Source: Paenibacillus artemisiicola (GTDB lineage Bacteria; Bacillota; Bacilli; Paenibacillales; Paenibacillaceae). Taken from it: DNA of 64,000 nt. The DNA lies in NCBI RefSeq assembly GCF_017652985.1, contig NZ_JAGGDJ010000001.1, positions 496,001 through 560,000 of the forward strand, written 5' to 3'. The notes under the pieces are model-generated. The model was not told where the DNA came from, made no database searches, and was given only the letters and a program-made list of their open reading frames with translations. The position numbers and the translations under genes are program-made. Positions 39,578 through 47,626 of the stretch are shown here, in pieces. Each line of letters begins with the position of its first letter. Position 1 is the stretch's first letter.

Positions 39578-40384
39578 TCAGGCCAAGCACATCTCCTGCA
39601 GGTCCGATCGCTCGTCCCGGCCCAAGCCGAATTCTTCGGCGAGATAGACGTCGACGCTGCCGTACGTCTGCCGGATCGAGCGGAACACCGCCTCCATGAA
39701 CGATTCCTTCACGCCCAGCATCTGTTCGACGTTGCGCAGCTCCGCTTCGTTCACGTGTTCGGCAAGCCGGCTCAGCTGTTCCGCGTTATAAGCTTTCATG
39801 GTCTCGTTGGTAAGCAGGTAGTCTTCCATGATCGCGGCTTCCGGGACGCCGAGCGCGAGCAGAATCAGCGCGGACCCGACGCCCGTACGGTCTTTGCCCG
39901 CCGTGCAGTGATGGAGGAGGCCCAGCCGATCCGGGAGACGTATGAGCGCCATGAGCCGTTGATAGGACGGATTTTGGATCGCGAGCCTCGAGTACATGCC
40001 GAGCAGCATGTCTTCCGCGCGGAATCGTTTGAAAAATCCGCTGTTGACCAGATCCACGATATAGTGCGGGCTTCGTTCCTGCTGCTCCATGCGGGCGGGC
40101 ATATTCATCGAGGCGGCTTGGTCTTCGGGAACGGCCGAGAGGCGTATATTCATGACGCCGGCGACGGCGGGATCCGGTTTGTGGCGCGCTTCGCTTTCGT
40201 CGCGGTAATCGAAGATCGTACGGATCCGAAGGGCTTGGAGCGCCGCCAGATCCTGCTCCGTCATGGCCGTCAATTCATCGGAGCGATAGAAGAGACCCCG
40301 CTTGACGGTTCGTCCGTCAACCGTCTTATAGCCGCCCATGTCGCGGAAGTTGCGCGTGCCTTGAAAGGGGATGAGTCGGTTCAT
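39578..40384 (-). CDS. Tyrosine-protein phosphatase, DSP-like
   Basis: A 268-residue phosphatase of the bacterial tyrosine/lipid phosphatase family. The catalytic loop is HCTAGKDRTG with nucleophile Cys160 and Arg166. The N-terminus FQGTRNFRDMGGYKT is the typical N-F-R-D-x-G start. GAGGTG lies 5 bases before ATG 40384. It is transcribed alone. Substrates could be phosphotyrosine, phosphoinositides or phosphosugars; the family does not decide. Confidence 0.9.
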   Translation of the reverse strand: MNRLIPFQGTRNFRDMGGYKTVDGRTVKRGLFYRSDELTAMTEQDLAALQALRIRTIFDYRDESEARHKPDPAVAGVMNIRLSAVPEDQAASMNMPARMEQQERSPHYIVDLVNSGFFKRFRAEDMLLGMYSRLAIQNPSYQRLMALIRLPDRLGLLHHCTAGKDRTGVGSALILLALGVPEAAIMEDYLLTNETMKAYNAEQLSRLAEHVNEAELRNVEQMLGVKESFMEAVFRSIRQTYGSVDVYLAEEFGLGRDERSDLQEMCLA

Positions 40385-40410
40385 GCGTGCACCTCGTTGT
40401 CGTTGATATT

Positions 40411-40457
40411 AAAAAGCCGGAGATCGGCCGGGCAGCGCCCATAACCGGTCTCCGGCT
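40411..40457 (-). terminator. Minus-strand terminator of the degraded binding-protein gene
   Basis: Read on the minus strand, AGCCGGAGA pairs with TCTCCGGCT and is followed by T5 (A5 at 40411-40415 on the plus strand). It directly follows the stop of the binding-protein remnant. Confidence 0.75.
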
Positions 40458-40476
40458 CGGGATGACCTTCATTGCG

Positions 40477-40560
40477 TCACTGATTTTTCGCCCATTCGTC
40501 AAGCTGTTTTTGCTTCTCGGCCACGATTTTGTCGGATCCAGCAAGAAGAGTGTTAATGAG
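40477..40560 (-). pseudogene. C-terminal remnant of an extracellular solute-binding protein
   Basis: On the minus strand a frame ending in TGA at 40477-40479 encodes LINTLLAGSDKIVAEKQK followed by QLDEWAKNQ. This is the normal tail of Paenibacillus-type solute-binding lipoproteins (I-x-x-L-L-A-G-S-D-K-x-x-A-E-K-Q-x-Q-L-D-E-W). Nothing upstream in frame resembles the rest of such a protein: within about 100 bases one meets the terminator of the GntR gene. It is therefore a deletion scar of a lost importer operon, with its terminator kept. Confidence 0.5.
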
Positions 40561-40618
40561 GTTTGATGGTTTTGTAAAAGGGGAGGGGAAAAAACTGGTT
40601 AATCGACGAGCAAGGGGG

Positions 40619-40648
40619 AAAAAAGACCGCCCTCGGGGGGACGGTCTT
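40619..40648 (-). terminator. Terminator of the GntR gene
   Basis: On the minus strand AAGACCG pairs with CGGTCTT (40642-40648 with 40623-40629) around a G/C-rich loop, followed by T6. Confidence 0.8.
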
Positions 40649-40670
40649 CGGTTCGCGGTTCCGATGCCGG

Positions 40671-41312
40671 CTACATGTAGCGCACCAGCTCTTCGCGGTT
40701 ATTTCTCATCGAGGCTACGAACGCTTCCTTCGCGCCCGTAATATTGCCTTGAAGCAGCCGATCGTAGACGTCGAGGTACAGCTTTTTGCTCGTATACGGG
40801 CGGTTTGGGCTGTTGACGGTCCGGTACAGCACGACGAAATATTGGATTTTGTCCTTGTACATGTCGAACGTCTGCAGGATGCACAGGTTGCGCGACGTGG
40901 CGAGCAGCGTCCGCACGAACAGGAGGCCGTTCTCGTAGTATTCGCGGTATTGCTTCCGTTCGCTGGCCGCGGTCAGGTTGTCCAGATACTGCTTCATCGC
41001 CGGCAGCGCGTCCTCGTATTGGCTTGGCTCCGCGGCATCCAGCACGTAGACGTACAACGCCGTCAATAAGTCGAACATGTCGTACAATTCCTTGATGTCG
41101 ATGCCTTTCACGAGAATGCCGCGTTTCTTGAGCGTTTCGACGAAGCCTTCCCGCGACAGCACGGCCATGGCATCGCGAATCGGCGTCCGGCTCATGCCTA
41201 GCTCCGCGGCAAGCTCGTTCTCGGAAAGCAGCGTTCCGGGCACATAATCGCCGTTCAGCAGTTTTTGACGGACGTGGCGGTAGGCGATGTCTACCAATGG
41301 CAAATCGGACAT
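40671..41312 (-). CDS. GntR-family regulator, FCD-type
   Basis: A 213-residue regulator. The winged helix-turn-helix is AYRHVRQKLLNGDYVPGTLLSENELAAELGMSRTPIRDAMAVLSREG; the C-terminal all-helical domain has FDLLTALYVYVLDAAEP and a weaker FCD pattern (lacking an obvious metal-His set). It is followed by its own terminator. The neighbouring solute-binding-protein remnant suggests it once controlled an importer operon that has been lost. Confidence 0.9.
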   Translation of the reverse strand: MSDLPLVDIAYRHVRQKLLNGDYVPGTLLSENELAAELGMSRTPIRDAMAVLSREGFVETLKKRGILVKGIDIKELYDMFDLLTALYVYVLDAAEPSQYEDALPAMKQYLDNLTAASERKQYREYYENGLLFVRTLLATSRNLCILQTFDMYKDKIQYFVVLYRTVNSPNRPYTSKKLYLDVYDRLLQGNITGAKEAFVASMRNNREELVRYM

Positions 41313-41627
41313 GAGTAGAGGCTCCTTTTACGGTTCGTGGTCGATCGGGGCTTCCCGCGGTTAACGGCTTGGCCGAAAGGGATCGATCGATGCTATATGC
41401 AAGCATTATGTTTCTTGTATGTAAGGGTAATGTTACTGGCGTATTAAGGTTGTGTAAAATTTACGGTGCCACCGGTAGAATGAGGAACGCGAGGGAATGC
41501 ACGGGGATTCGTACAAGGCATCGCAGCAGCCTCCCGATAAGCAAGAGAAACCCGCGCGATGCGCGGGTTTTCTCAAATCGTCTACTCGATGATGAATGCC
41601 GACCTATCATCTATTCCTTATAGGCTA
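41313..41627. other. AT-richer gap upstream of the GntR gene
   Basis: No gene is seen. The stretch 41395-41470 is locally AT-rich and probably holds the GntR promoter; the minus strand has CATAAT near 41405-41410 but no convincing -35. CTTGTATGTAAG (41417-41428) is an imperfect palindrome and a possible operator. The terminator of the SdhC-like gene lies at 41545-41574. Confidence 0.5.
41545..41574 (-). terminator. Terminator of the ECF41/SdhC operon
   Basis: GAGAAACCCGCGC pairs with GCGCGGGTTTTCTC with one bulged T. It is 54 bases after the SdhC-like stop. Confidence 0.7.
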
Positions 41628-42260
41628 TTATAGAAAGTCGTCTCCGCGGAACGCGACAAGCGAGCCGATGAACAGCGCGGACAAGAGGACGAACACCCCC
41701 ATGCACAGGTAGGACGAGACGCGTTGGGCGCGCGGCGAGATCGTGATGCCCCAGCTGACGAGGAACGCCCATAGGCCGTTGCTGAAGTGAAACACGGCGC
41801 TCAACGCGCCGACGATGTACAGGACGAAGAAGACGGGATTCGACACGATCTCGTGCAGCCTGGCGCCTAATTCTTCATGCGTCACGTTACCCAAGTAGAC
41901 TTGCAGCCGAATCTGAAAGAAATGCCAAAACACGAAAATGAACGTCAGGACGCCGGTGATCCGCTGCAGCACGAAGGCCCGGTTGCGTCCGTACGCATAC
42001 TGTCCCGCGTTCAGATTCGACTGGTACGCCATATAGAGCCCGTAAATCCCGTGGAATAAAATCGGGAGGTAGATGCCGATTATTTCAAGCGCGGCCACGA
42101 AAGGCAGGCTGTTGATGACCTGCACGGCCCTCGCGAACCCTTCCGGCCCTCGCTCGAAGGACTGAAAGTTGGCCGTGGCGTGCACGAATAGGAAGCCGCC
42201 GAGCGGGATGACGCCCAGCAGGGAATGCAGTTTGCGCCAATGGTACGAGCGGTTTGCCAT
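41628..42260 (-). CDS. Orphan SdhC-type cytochrome b558
   Basis: A 210-residue membrane protein of the Bacillus succinate dehydrogenase cytochrome b558 family, with five hydrophobic segments. The family blocks are kept (RKLHSLLGVIPLGGFLFVH, SLPFVAALEI, NAGQYAYGRNRAFVLQRITG, VFHFSNGLWAF). His27, His70, His113 and His158 match the four axial heme ligands of B. subtilis SdhC, so two hemes should bind. No sdhA or sdhB is adjacent; instead it is the last gene after a flavoprotein and an ECF41 sigma factor. ATG 42260 (GAGGG upstream) is preferred over ATG 42275. Confidence 0.9.
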   Translation of the reverse strand: MANRSYHWRKLHSLLGVIPLGGFLFVHATANFQSFERGPEGFARAVQVINSLPFVAALEIIGIYLPILFHGIYGLYMAYQSNLNAGQYAYGRNRAFVLQRITGVLTFIFVFWHFFQIRLQVYLGNVTHEELGARLHEIVSNPVFFVLYIVGALSAVFHFSNGLWAFLVSWGITISPRAQRVSSYLCMGVFVLLSALFIGSLVAFRGDDFL

Positions 42261-42271
42261 TCTGGATGCCC

Positions 42272-43189
42272 TCATTTCGATGTCTGTGGTCCGGTCGATC
42301 CGTTTCCTGCCGCGGACGGCGGCGGAGAAGCGAAGAGCCTCAGTTTATCCGGATTGCGGACGATATAAATGCCGCGGACCGAAGATCCTTCGGCATGCAG
42401 CAGCACGACGGAGTCGACCCGCGACCCCGAATAGACGACGATTCCGGTCTGGCCGTTCACGCCGCCGAATGCGAACCGAATGCCGTCCTCGAGGCGAAGC
42501 GACTTTCGGTAGTAACCGATCAGGAATTTGGAGACCGCGTCGCGCGCGGCGATCGGGTGAGCGGCGGCGAATACGTTGCCGCCGCCGTCCGAGACGAGCA
42601 CGACGTCGTCGGCCAGCATGGAGACGACCGTCTCCGTGTTGTCCTGCTCGAGCGCCGCGACGAATTGGCGGATCCAAGCCGCCTTGGCGGGCTCGGCGAC
42701 GACCGGCTGCTCCTCGTCGAGGGCCATTTTGCTCTTCGCGCGGCTGTACAGCTTGCGGCAATTGACCTCGCTTTTGCCGATGATTTCGGCGATGCCGGCG
42801 TATTCGAAGGCGAGCGCCTCGCGCAGCACGAACACCGCCCGCTCGGCGGGGGAGAGCTTCTCCAGCATGACGAGCGTCGCATAGGAGAGCAGCTCGTCTT
42901 GCAGGATGAAATCGAGCGGCTCGTCCTCCGAGGTAGGGACGGGTTCGGGAAGCCATTCCCCGAAATACCGCTCCCGCCGTCGGCGCGCCGATTTGTACAG
43001 GTCGCGGCAGCGATTGACGACCATTTTGCACAAATACGCCTTCGGATCGTCCGCCGCGCTCGCCTGGTTCGCGTCGCAAACCTTCAGAAACACGTCCTGC
43101 ACCGCGTCTTCCGCATCGGACCACGAGCCGGTCATCTGGTACGCCAGCGTCAGCAGCAGTCCGTTATAGGTCTTGAACAGTTCCTCCAT
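42272..43189 (-). CDS. ECF41-family sigma factor with SnoaL-like domain
   Basis: A 305-residue sigma factor. Region 2 (LLLTLAYQMTGSWSDAEDAVQDVFLKV) and region 4 (LSPAERAVFVLREALAFEYAGIAEIIGKSEVNCRKLYSRAK) are followed by a SnoaL-like domain. The ECF41 marks are all present: WLPEP in the linker (79-83), D-G-G-G (201-204) and NPDKL (279-283). In this family the C-terminal domain replaces an anti-sigma factor. ATG 43189 has GGAG 9 bases upstream. It lies between the flavoprotein and SdhC-like genes and overlaps neither by much, so one operon is likely. Confidence 0.93.
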   Translation of the reverse strand: MEELFKTYNGLLLTLAYQMTGSWSDAEDAVQDVFLKVCDANQASAADDPKAYLCKMVVNRCRDLYKSARRRRERYFGEWLPEPVPTSEDEPLDFILQDELLSYATLVMLEKLSPAERAVFVLREALAFEYAGIAEIIGKSEVNCRKLYSRAKSKMALDEEQPVVAEPAKAAWIRQFVAALEQDNTETVVSMLADDVVLVSDGGGNVFAAAHPIAARDAVSKFLIGYYRKSLRLEDGIRFAFGGVNGQTGIVVYSGSRVDSVVLLHAEGSSVRGIYIVRNPDKLRLFASPPPSAAGNGSTGPQTSK

Positions 43190-43222
43190 GTGAGCCAACT
43201 CCGTTTCCGGTCATGCCGTCGA

Positions 43223-44407
43223 TCATTTGGCGAGCATGCTTGCCATTTCCCACGTATAGGTTTTGATTTTCCAGCCCAATTTACCCGTTATCACGAGATC
43301 GAGTCCCCATTTGTTCACCCAGGTCAGGCCTTTGTCGGGGCCGAGCCCGATGCAGAACGTCTTCATATAGCTCTCGTGCACCGGTGCTTGACGGCCTTCG
43401 AGATCCGCCAGCAGCACTTTGGCGAGTCTGGCCGCTTGAGGGATCGCTTCCTTGCACGTCATGCCGTCGGCCTGACCGCCCGGGGCGACGATTCGGGCGC
43501 AGTCGCCGATGGCATAGACGCCCGGCATATCCTTGACCCGGTAGCTCGCATCCACGACCGCGCCGCCTTCCGCCGTGACCGGCAAGCCGAGCGCGCGCAG
43601 CATCGGATTGGGCGCCAGCCCGAGCGTCCAGATGCAGAGGCCGACGCGGCGCTCGTCGCCGCCCTTCAGCGTTAAGACGCCGTCGATCTCCTTGACGACG
43701 CGTTTCTCGTGCAGAACGTCGACCCCCTGCTCCCGAAGGCAGTGCTCCAGCTTCTGCCCGACCTTGGCGGGGCCGTCGAGGAACAGCCGCCAATGCGCGT
43801 TGTACAGCTCGACGGAGACGTCCCGCGGATCGAGACCGAGCCGCTCCGCATCCTTGCGGCCATGATGCGCCAACTCCGCCGCGGTCTCCATGCCGCTGAT
43901 GCCCGCGCCCGCGATCGCGACGCGCATCAGGCGCGCGCGTTCGTCCGGGTCGGTTTCCGCTTTGGCCCGCTCCAAATTGGCCAGCCACGCGCTTCGAATC
44001 CGCCGCGCGTGTGCCAGCGAAGCGAGCGCGATGCCGCCCTGCGCGGGGCTTGGTTCCCGGACCACGCTGCCCGCCGCGACGACGAGCAGGTCGTAATCGA
44101 TCTCCAGCTCCGCGCCCGAGGCATCCCGATACGCAAGCTTCCGTTCCGCGGAACGAATCTTCGTGACGGTTCCCTGCACCAATTCCACCCCGTCGGGGAA
44201 GAGCGCGGTCAAGGGGACGCGAATGTCCTCGTCGGCGACGACCGGCCGAAACAGCAGCACTTTGCGCAGATGATAGGGGTTTCGGTCGATGAGGACGAGA
44301 CGGAGGGGATGGCTGCCCGCCTGATCCCCGAACAGCTTGCGAATTTCCTTCACGGCATGAATGCCCGCGTATCCGGCGCCGATGACGACGCAAGTTTTCG
44401 TATTCAT
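43223..44407 (-). CDS. NDH-2-like NAD(P)/FAD oxidoreductase
   Basis: A 394-residue flavoprotein with an FAD motif (VIGAGYAGIHA) at the N-terminus, a second dinucleotide fold (AIAGAGISGMETAAEL), and the FAD-contact block GVYAIGDCARIVAP. It resembles type II NADH dehydrogenases and their relatives, which reduce quinones. ATG 44407 follows AAAGGA by 10 bases. It is the first gene of the operon with the ECF41 sigma factor and the SdhC-like cytochrome, and has an ECF41-type promoter upstream. No membrane anchor is obvious, so the cytochrome could provide it. Confidence 0.9.
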   Translation of the reverse strand: MNTKTCVVIGAGYAGIHAVKEIRKLFGDQAGSHPLRLVLIDRNPYHLRKVLLFRPVVADEDIRVPLTALFPDGVELVQGTVTKIRSAERKLAYRDASGAELEIDYDLLVVAAGSVVREPSPAQGGIALASLAHARRIRSAWLANLERAKAETDPDERARLMRVAIAGAGISGMETAAELAHHGRKDAERLGLDPRDVSVELYNAHWRLFLDGPAKVGQKLEHCLREQGVDVLHEKRVVKEIDGVLTLKGGDERRVGLCIWTLGLAPNPMLRALGLPVTAEGGAVVDASYRVKDMPGVYAIGDCARIVAPGGQADGMTCKEAIPQAARLAKVLLADLEGRQAPVHESYMKTFCIGLGPDKGLTWVNKWGLDLVITGKLGWKIKTYTWEMASMLAK

Positions 44408-44440
44408 GTTCGCCCATCCTTTCTGCTTCTTTGCTAACAA

Positions 44441-44467
44441 GACGAGATAGCGGCGCATGCTGTGACG
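44441..44467 (-). promoter_or_regulatory. ECF41-type promoter before the flavoprotein-sigma-SdhC operon
   Basis: On the minus strand CGTCACA (44467-44461) and CGTC (44444-44441) are separated by 16 bases, matching the published ECF41 pattern TGTCACA-N16-CGTC apart from the first base. It is 34 bases before the flavoprotein start, implying autoregulation of the sigma factor. Confidence 0.72.
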
Positions 44468-44480
44468 CCGACGGGCAACT

Positions 44481-44517
44481 AACGCGAAAAATCCCCGCGA
44501 GGGGGATTTTTCGCGTT
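44481..44517 (-). terminator. Terminator of the azoreductase gene
   Basis: A perfect 16-bp stem (AACGCGAAAAATCCCC with GGGGATTTTTCGCGTT) around a 5-base loop. It is close to the azoreductase stop and to the ECF41-type promoter. Confidence 0.8.
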
Positions 44518-44524
44518 GTCCGCG

Positions 44525-45163
44525 TTACCAGGCCGGGGCAAGCTTGACGGCCCGTTCCATCGCCGTCCGGACGATCGCTTGCGCGCGCTCGGGGTGATGC
44601 TCATGGCCTTCCACGTACAGCGCTTGGACGTCGTGAATCCCGATGATGCCGAGCACCATGTTCAGATAGGAATGACTATGGTCCATGACCGCCGTCGGCC
44701 CCGCGGAGTAAACCCCGCCGCTCGATTGGATATGCAGCGCTTTTTTGTCGCGCAGCAGGCCGACCGGTCCGCCTTCCGCGTAACGGAACGTCCTGCCGAC
44801 GATGACGAAGGCGTCGATAAACGCCTTGAGCCGGGGCGGAAGGCCCCAATTCCACATGGGGGAGACGAACACGTATTTGTCGGCGCGCGCCGCCATCTCG
44901 GTTACCTCATTAAGGGCATTAACTTTCTGTTGTTCGACGGGGCTCAGCTCGGAGAAGTCCAGACGTTCTTTCTTCAATTTCTCCCATGCCCGCACCACGT
45001 CGCCGTCGACCGTCTGAAACGCCTCCCGGCAGACGTCGAATACGATGATTTCGTCGCCCGGATGAGCCTCCCGATAGGCTTGAAGAAACGTTTGTCCGAC
45101 CTGCAGGCCGACCGAATGCTCCGGCGATTTGGGGTTCGCGGTAATATACAATAATTGCGTCAT
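44525..45163 (-). CDS. azoR: FMN-dependent NADH-azoreductase
   Basis: A 212-residue flavodoxin-fold enzyme: LLYITANPKSPEHSVGL at the FMN-phosphate loop, YVFVSPMWNWGLPPRLKAFIDAFVIVGRTFRY as the diagnostic FMN block, and HIQSSGGVYS. It reduces azo compounds and quinones with NADH. Length matches AzoR/AcpD. GGAGG lies upstream of ATG 45163. It is on the same strand as the flavoprotein operon but separated from it by a strong terminator. Confidence 0.93.
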   Translation of the reverse strand: MTQLLYITANPKSPEHSVGLQVGQTFLQAYREAHPGDEIIVFDVCREAFQTVDGDVVRAWEKLKKERLDFSELSPVEQQKVNALNEVTEMAARADKYVFVSPMWNWGLPPRLKAFIDAFVIVGRTFRYAEGGPVGLLRDKKALHIQSSGGVYSAGPTAVMDHSHSYLNMVLGIIGIHDVQALYVEGHEHHPERAQAIVRTAMERAVKLAPAW

Positions 45164-45259
45164 GTTGCTGCCTCCTAGGTTGTGGCGGTAGTTGCGGTAA
45201 TAACCGGTTTCGATAGCGTCAACGAAGGGAAGGAAACCGTTCGAATTCCTGCTTGCCGC

Positions 45260-46042
45260 TCACGGCCGCAGGCCGAAGCGCGTCCGGAGCAGCTCGCGAT
45301 AGCGCGGACCGTCGATGCTTTCCTTCGTTACGATGCCGTCCCGCCATTCCGTGAACGAGTCGTCCGTCAGGGTGATGTTCCCGGTCTCCGTTAATTTCGT
45401 GGCGAGCGGCCGCTTGTTAAACTTGGATTCGGGATGCTCCGCGACCAGTCTCCGAATGTCCTCGCTGACCGTCAGCCCGGCGATCGGCGTCCCGCTGTCG
45501 AAGGCATAGCCGATCTGCCACTCCGTATCCTTATGCTTGATCTTCACTTCGAGTCTGCAATCGCCCGGGATGCCATCCTCCGGCCGGATACGAAACGTAC
45601 CGTTCGGGGAATCGACGGCGTCCCCGTTCAGCGGAACGGGCGTCAGCGGCAAATTCGCTCCGAATCCCGCGTCGAGCAGGTAGCGCCGCTCTTCGTAGAC
45701 GAGGAGCACGACGATATGGCTTCGTCCCAAGGTTAAATACCGCTGCGCCTCCCGATCATAGTTGACCCCGCTTGCGAGCACCACGCGGAAGCCGTTTTCG
45801 GCCAGGAACAGATAGAGGAGCGAATTCAGCTCGTAGCAGAGCCCGCCTTCCTTCTCCAGCAGCAGCTTGTTCGTCAAGTACGGCTTCGTGATCGGGCACG
45901 CCCGGCCGTCCAGCACGCGCATATTCTCAAACGGAAACGCGGCGGCCGTCTTCTCCAGCAGGCGGCTCAATCCCGCGAATTCGAGCGGTTCGTCCGCAGC
46001 CATTCCGATGCGTTCGCGATATAACCGATCCAGTTCATCCAT
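45260..46042 (-). CDS. nat: Arylamine N-acetyltransferase
   Basis: A 260-residue acetyl-CoA-dependent enzyme. The catalytic triad is visible: Cys69 in GGLCYELN, His109 in GRSHIVVLL and Asp124 in LLDAGFGAN. ATG 46042 has GGAGG 8 bases upstream; the longer frame upstream is not conserved-looking. An ECF41-type promoter lies about 120 bases upstream, divergent from a similar one for the epimerase gene. It would acetylate arylamines or hydrazines, suggesting a xenobiotic-response role. Confidence 0.93.
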   Translation of the reverse strand: MDELDRLYRERIGMAADEPLEFAGLSRLLEKTAAAFPFENMRVLDGRACPITKPYLTNKLLLEKEGGLCYELNSLLYLFLAENGFRVVLASGVNYDREAQRYLTLGRSHIVVLLVYEERRYLLDAGFGANLPLTPVPLNGDAVDSPNGTFRIRPEDGIPGDCRLEVKIKHKDTEWQIGYAFDSGTPIAGLTVSEDIRRLVAEHPESKFNKRPLATKLTETGNITLTDDSFTEWRDGIVTKESIDGPRYRELLRTRFGLRP

Positions 46043-46165
46043 GCGGCAGCCTCCAATTTCATGATGCGATCTTCTTCTTCGTCCATCTCGCCCCGTCGCG
46101 CCGCGGCGGCGAATACAACCCGCGAAGGGCCAAGCAGCGCGCTTGCCCGGCTCTTCGCGAACTAA

Positions 46166-46193
46166 GACGACATAGCGCCTCGCGTCTGTGACA
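46166..46193 (-). promoter_or_regulatory. ECF41-type promoter before nat
   Basis: On the minus strand TGTCACA (46193-46187) and CGTC (46169-46166) are separated by 17 bases. The -35 matches the ECF41 consensus exactly; the spacer is one base longer than the usual 16. Confidence 0.65.
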
Positions 46194-46234
46194 CGTCCCG
46201 TCGACGGTGTCGGAAAAAATCGCAAGGCGCGGAG

Positions 46235-46261
46235 TGTCACGTTCGGAGCGGCTGCTTCGTC
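46235..46261 (+). promoter_or_regulatory. ECF41-type promoter before the epimerase gene
   Basis: TGTCACG (46235-46241) and CGTC (46258-46261) are separated by 16 bases. One mismatch to TGTCACA. It points toward the epimerase gene, diverging from the nat promoter. Confidence 0.68.
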
Positions 46262-46440
46262 GAAATAGGCGGAACCCGGAACGGAGCCGATGCTTCGGGA
46301 AGACGGGTGGAGGAGGCCATGCATGGGTAATGGCCGTTCCGACCGGCAGGATGGGTTGGAACGGGGGAGACTCCAAGCATGGCAAGCTGTGTAAGGATCA
46401 GAATCGGGGGACAACCTAACCCCAATCGGAGGTCGAGGAA

Positions 46441-47301
46441 ATGAGAGTATTCGTAGCGGGATCGAGCGGCGCCGTCGGGCGGGCGCTCATTCCGATGCTC
46501 GTCGCGGCGGGACACGAGGTGACGGGATTGGTCCGCCGTCCGGAGCAAGCCGCGGCATTGCGGGAAGCCGGGGCCGCCTATGCGCTGGCGGACGTCTTCG
46601 ACCGCGGCGCGCTGTTCGCCGCAGTTGCCGAAGCCGCGCCGGAGGCGGTCATTCATCAATTGACCGCGCTGCAAGGCGTCAACATGGCGGACAATGCGCG
46701 CATTCGCATAGAGGGAACGCGCAATCTCGTGGACGCCTCGCGCGCGGCCGGAGCCCGCCGCATGATCGCGCAGAGCATCTCTTGGGCATATGCGCCGGGG
46801 GAGGGTCCGGCGGCGGAGGACTGTCCGCTCGACCTCGGCGCGCCGGCGCCGCGGCTTCAGACCGTGCAAGGCGTTCATGCGCTGGAGACCGCGGCGGCGG
46901 AAATGCCGGAGCACGTCTTGCTGAGGTACGGCTTGCTGTACGGCGAAGGAACCTGGTATGCGCCGAACGGCTTGATGGCGGAGCAGGCGCGGGCCGGGAA
47001 GCTGACCGCGACGGACGGCGTCAGCTCCTTCGTGCACATCGCGGATGCCGCGGCAGCCGCCGTGCTGGCGCTGAACTGGACGTCCGGCGCGTACAACGTC
47101 GTGGACGGCGATCCCGCGCCCGGCACGGCGTGGCTGCGCGCGTTCGCGGAGTGCCTCGGCGCTCCGGCACCGAGGACGGAGACGGGCAGCGCGAGAGGCG
47201 AGCGCGGCGCGACGAACGCCAAAGCGCTGCGACATGGCTGGAAGCCCGGGTTCGCCTCGTGGCGCGAAGGATTTCGTTACACGCTGCGCGGGGAATCCTA
47301 A
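46441..47301 (+). CDS. NAD(P)-dependent epimerase/dehydratase-like protein
   Basis: A 286-residue extended-SDR protein. The nucleotide-binding block is VFVAGSSGAVGRALIPMLVAAGHEVTGLVRR. Further blocks are IRIEGTRNLVDASRAAGARRMI and LRYGLLYGEGTWY, where the active-site Tyr-x3-Lys is changed (SISWAYAPGEGP). GGAGG lies upstream of ATG 46441. In the ECF41 literature, an epimerase, a decarboxylase or an oxidoreductase is the usual partner, and an ECF41-type promoter lies before this gene. Confidence 0.85.
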   Translation: MRVFVAGSSGAVGRALIPMLVAAGHEVTGLVRRPEQAAALREAGAAYALADVFDRGALFAAVAEAAPEAVIHQLTALQGVNMADNARIRIEGTRNLVDASRAAGARRMIAQSISWAYAPGEGPAAEDCPLDLGAPAPRLQTVQGVHALETAAAEMPEHVLLRYGLLYGEGTWYAPNGLMAEQARAGKLTATDGVSSFVHIADAAAAAVLALNWTSGAYNVVDGDPAPGTAWLRAFAECLGAPAPRTETGSARGERGATNAKALRHGWKPGFASWREGFRYTLRGES

Positions 47302-47382
47302 GCCGGTCAACGTTTGAACATCGGGCTCACAACGAAAAAGCACGTGTTGGACGCGATGCGTTCATCGGGCTGCCGCGCAAGA

Positions 47383-47414
47383 GGATGATCCGAAGCGAAT
47401 CGGATCGTCCTTTT
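47383..47414 (+). terminator. Terminator after the epimerase gene
   Basis: GGATGATCCG pairs with CGGATCGTCC (one G-T wobble), followed by TTTT. Confidence 0.65.
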
Positions 47415-47626
47415 CGTCTTGTCGCGGAGGAACGCATACGCCGCGCATGGGCAGCCGAGGCATGGGATTTATAAATATCGTTATGGCGGTCGCGCGGTTT
47501 TATAATTTGTTTAAACCGGCGAACAGGCATAGAATACGGACTGTACGTCATCCCAAGGCGCGTGCGGCAAGGAGGGACACAATGCCGGTCCAGCGTTGAA
47601 GAGCTGGCGGATCGCGATAGTTAACG

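Larger units (their letters stand above)
46043..46440. other. Divergent control region of nat and epimerase genes
   Basis: No gene is seen. Two back-to-back ECF41-type promoters lie at 46166-46193 (minus) and 46235-46261 (plus), about 40 bases apart. Long 5' leaders follow: ~120 bases to nat and ~170 to the epimerase; their function is unknown. Confidence 0.55.

Noticed and set aside
41369..41623. 84-codon plus-strand frame in the gap upstream of the GntR gene.
   Set aside because: It runs through the SdhC terminator, has no ribosome site and no recognisable pattern.
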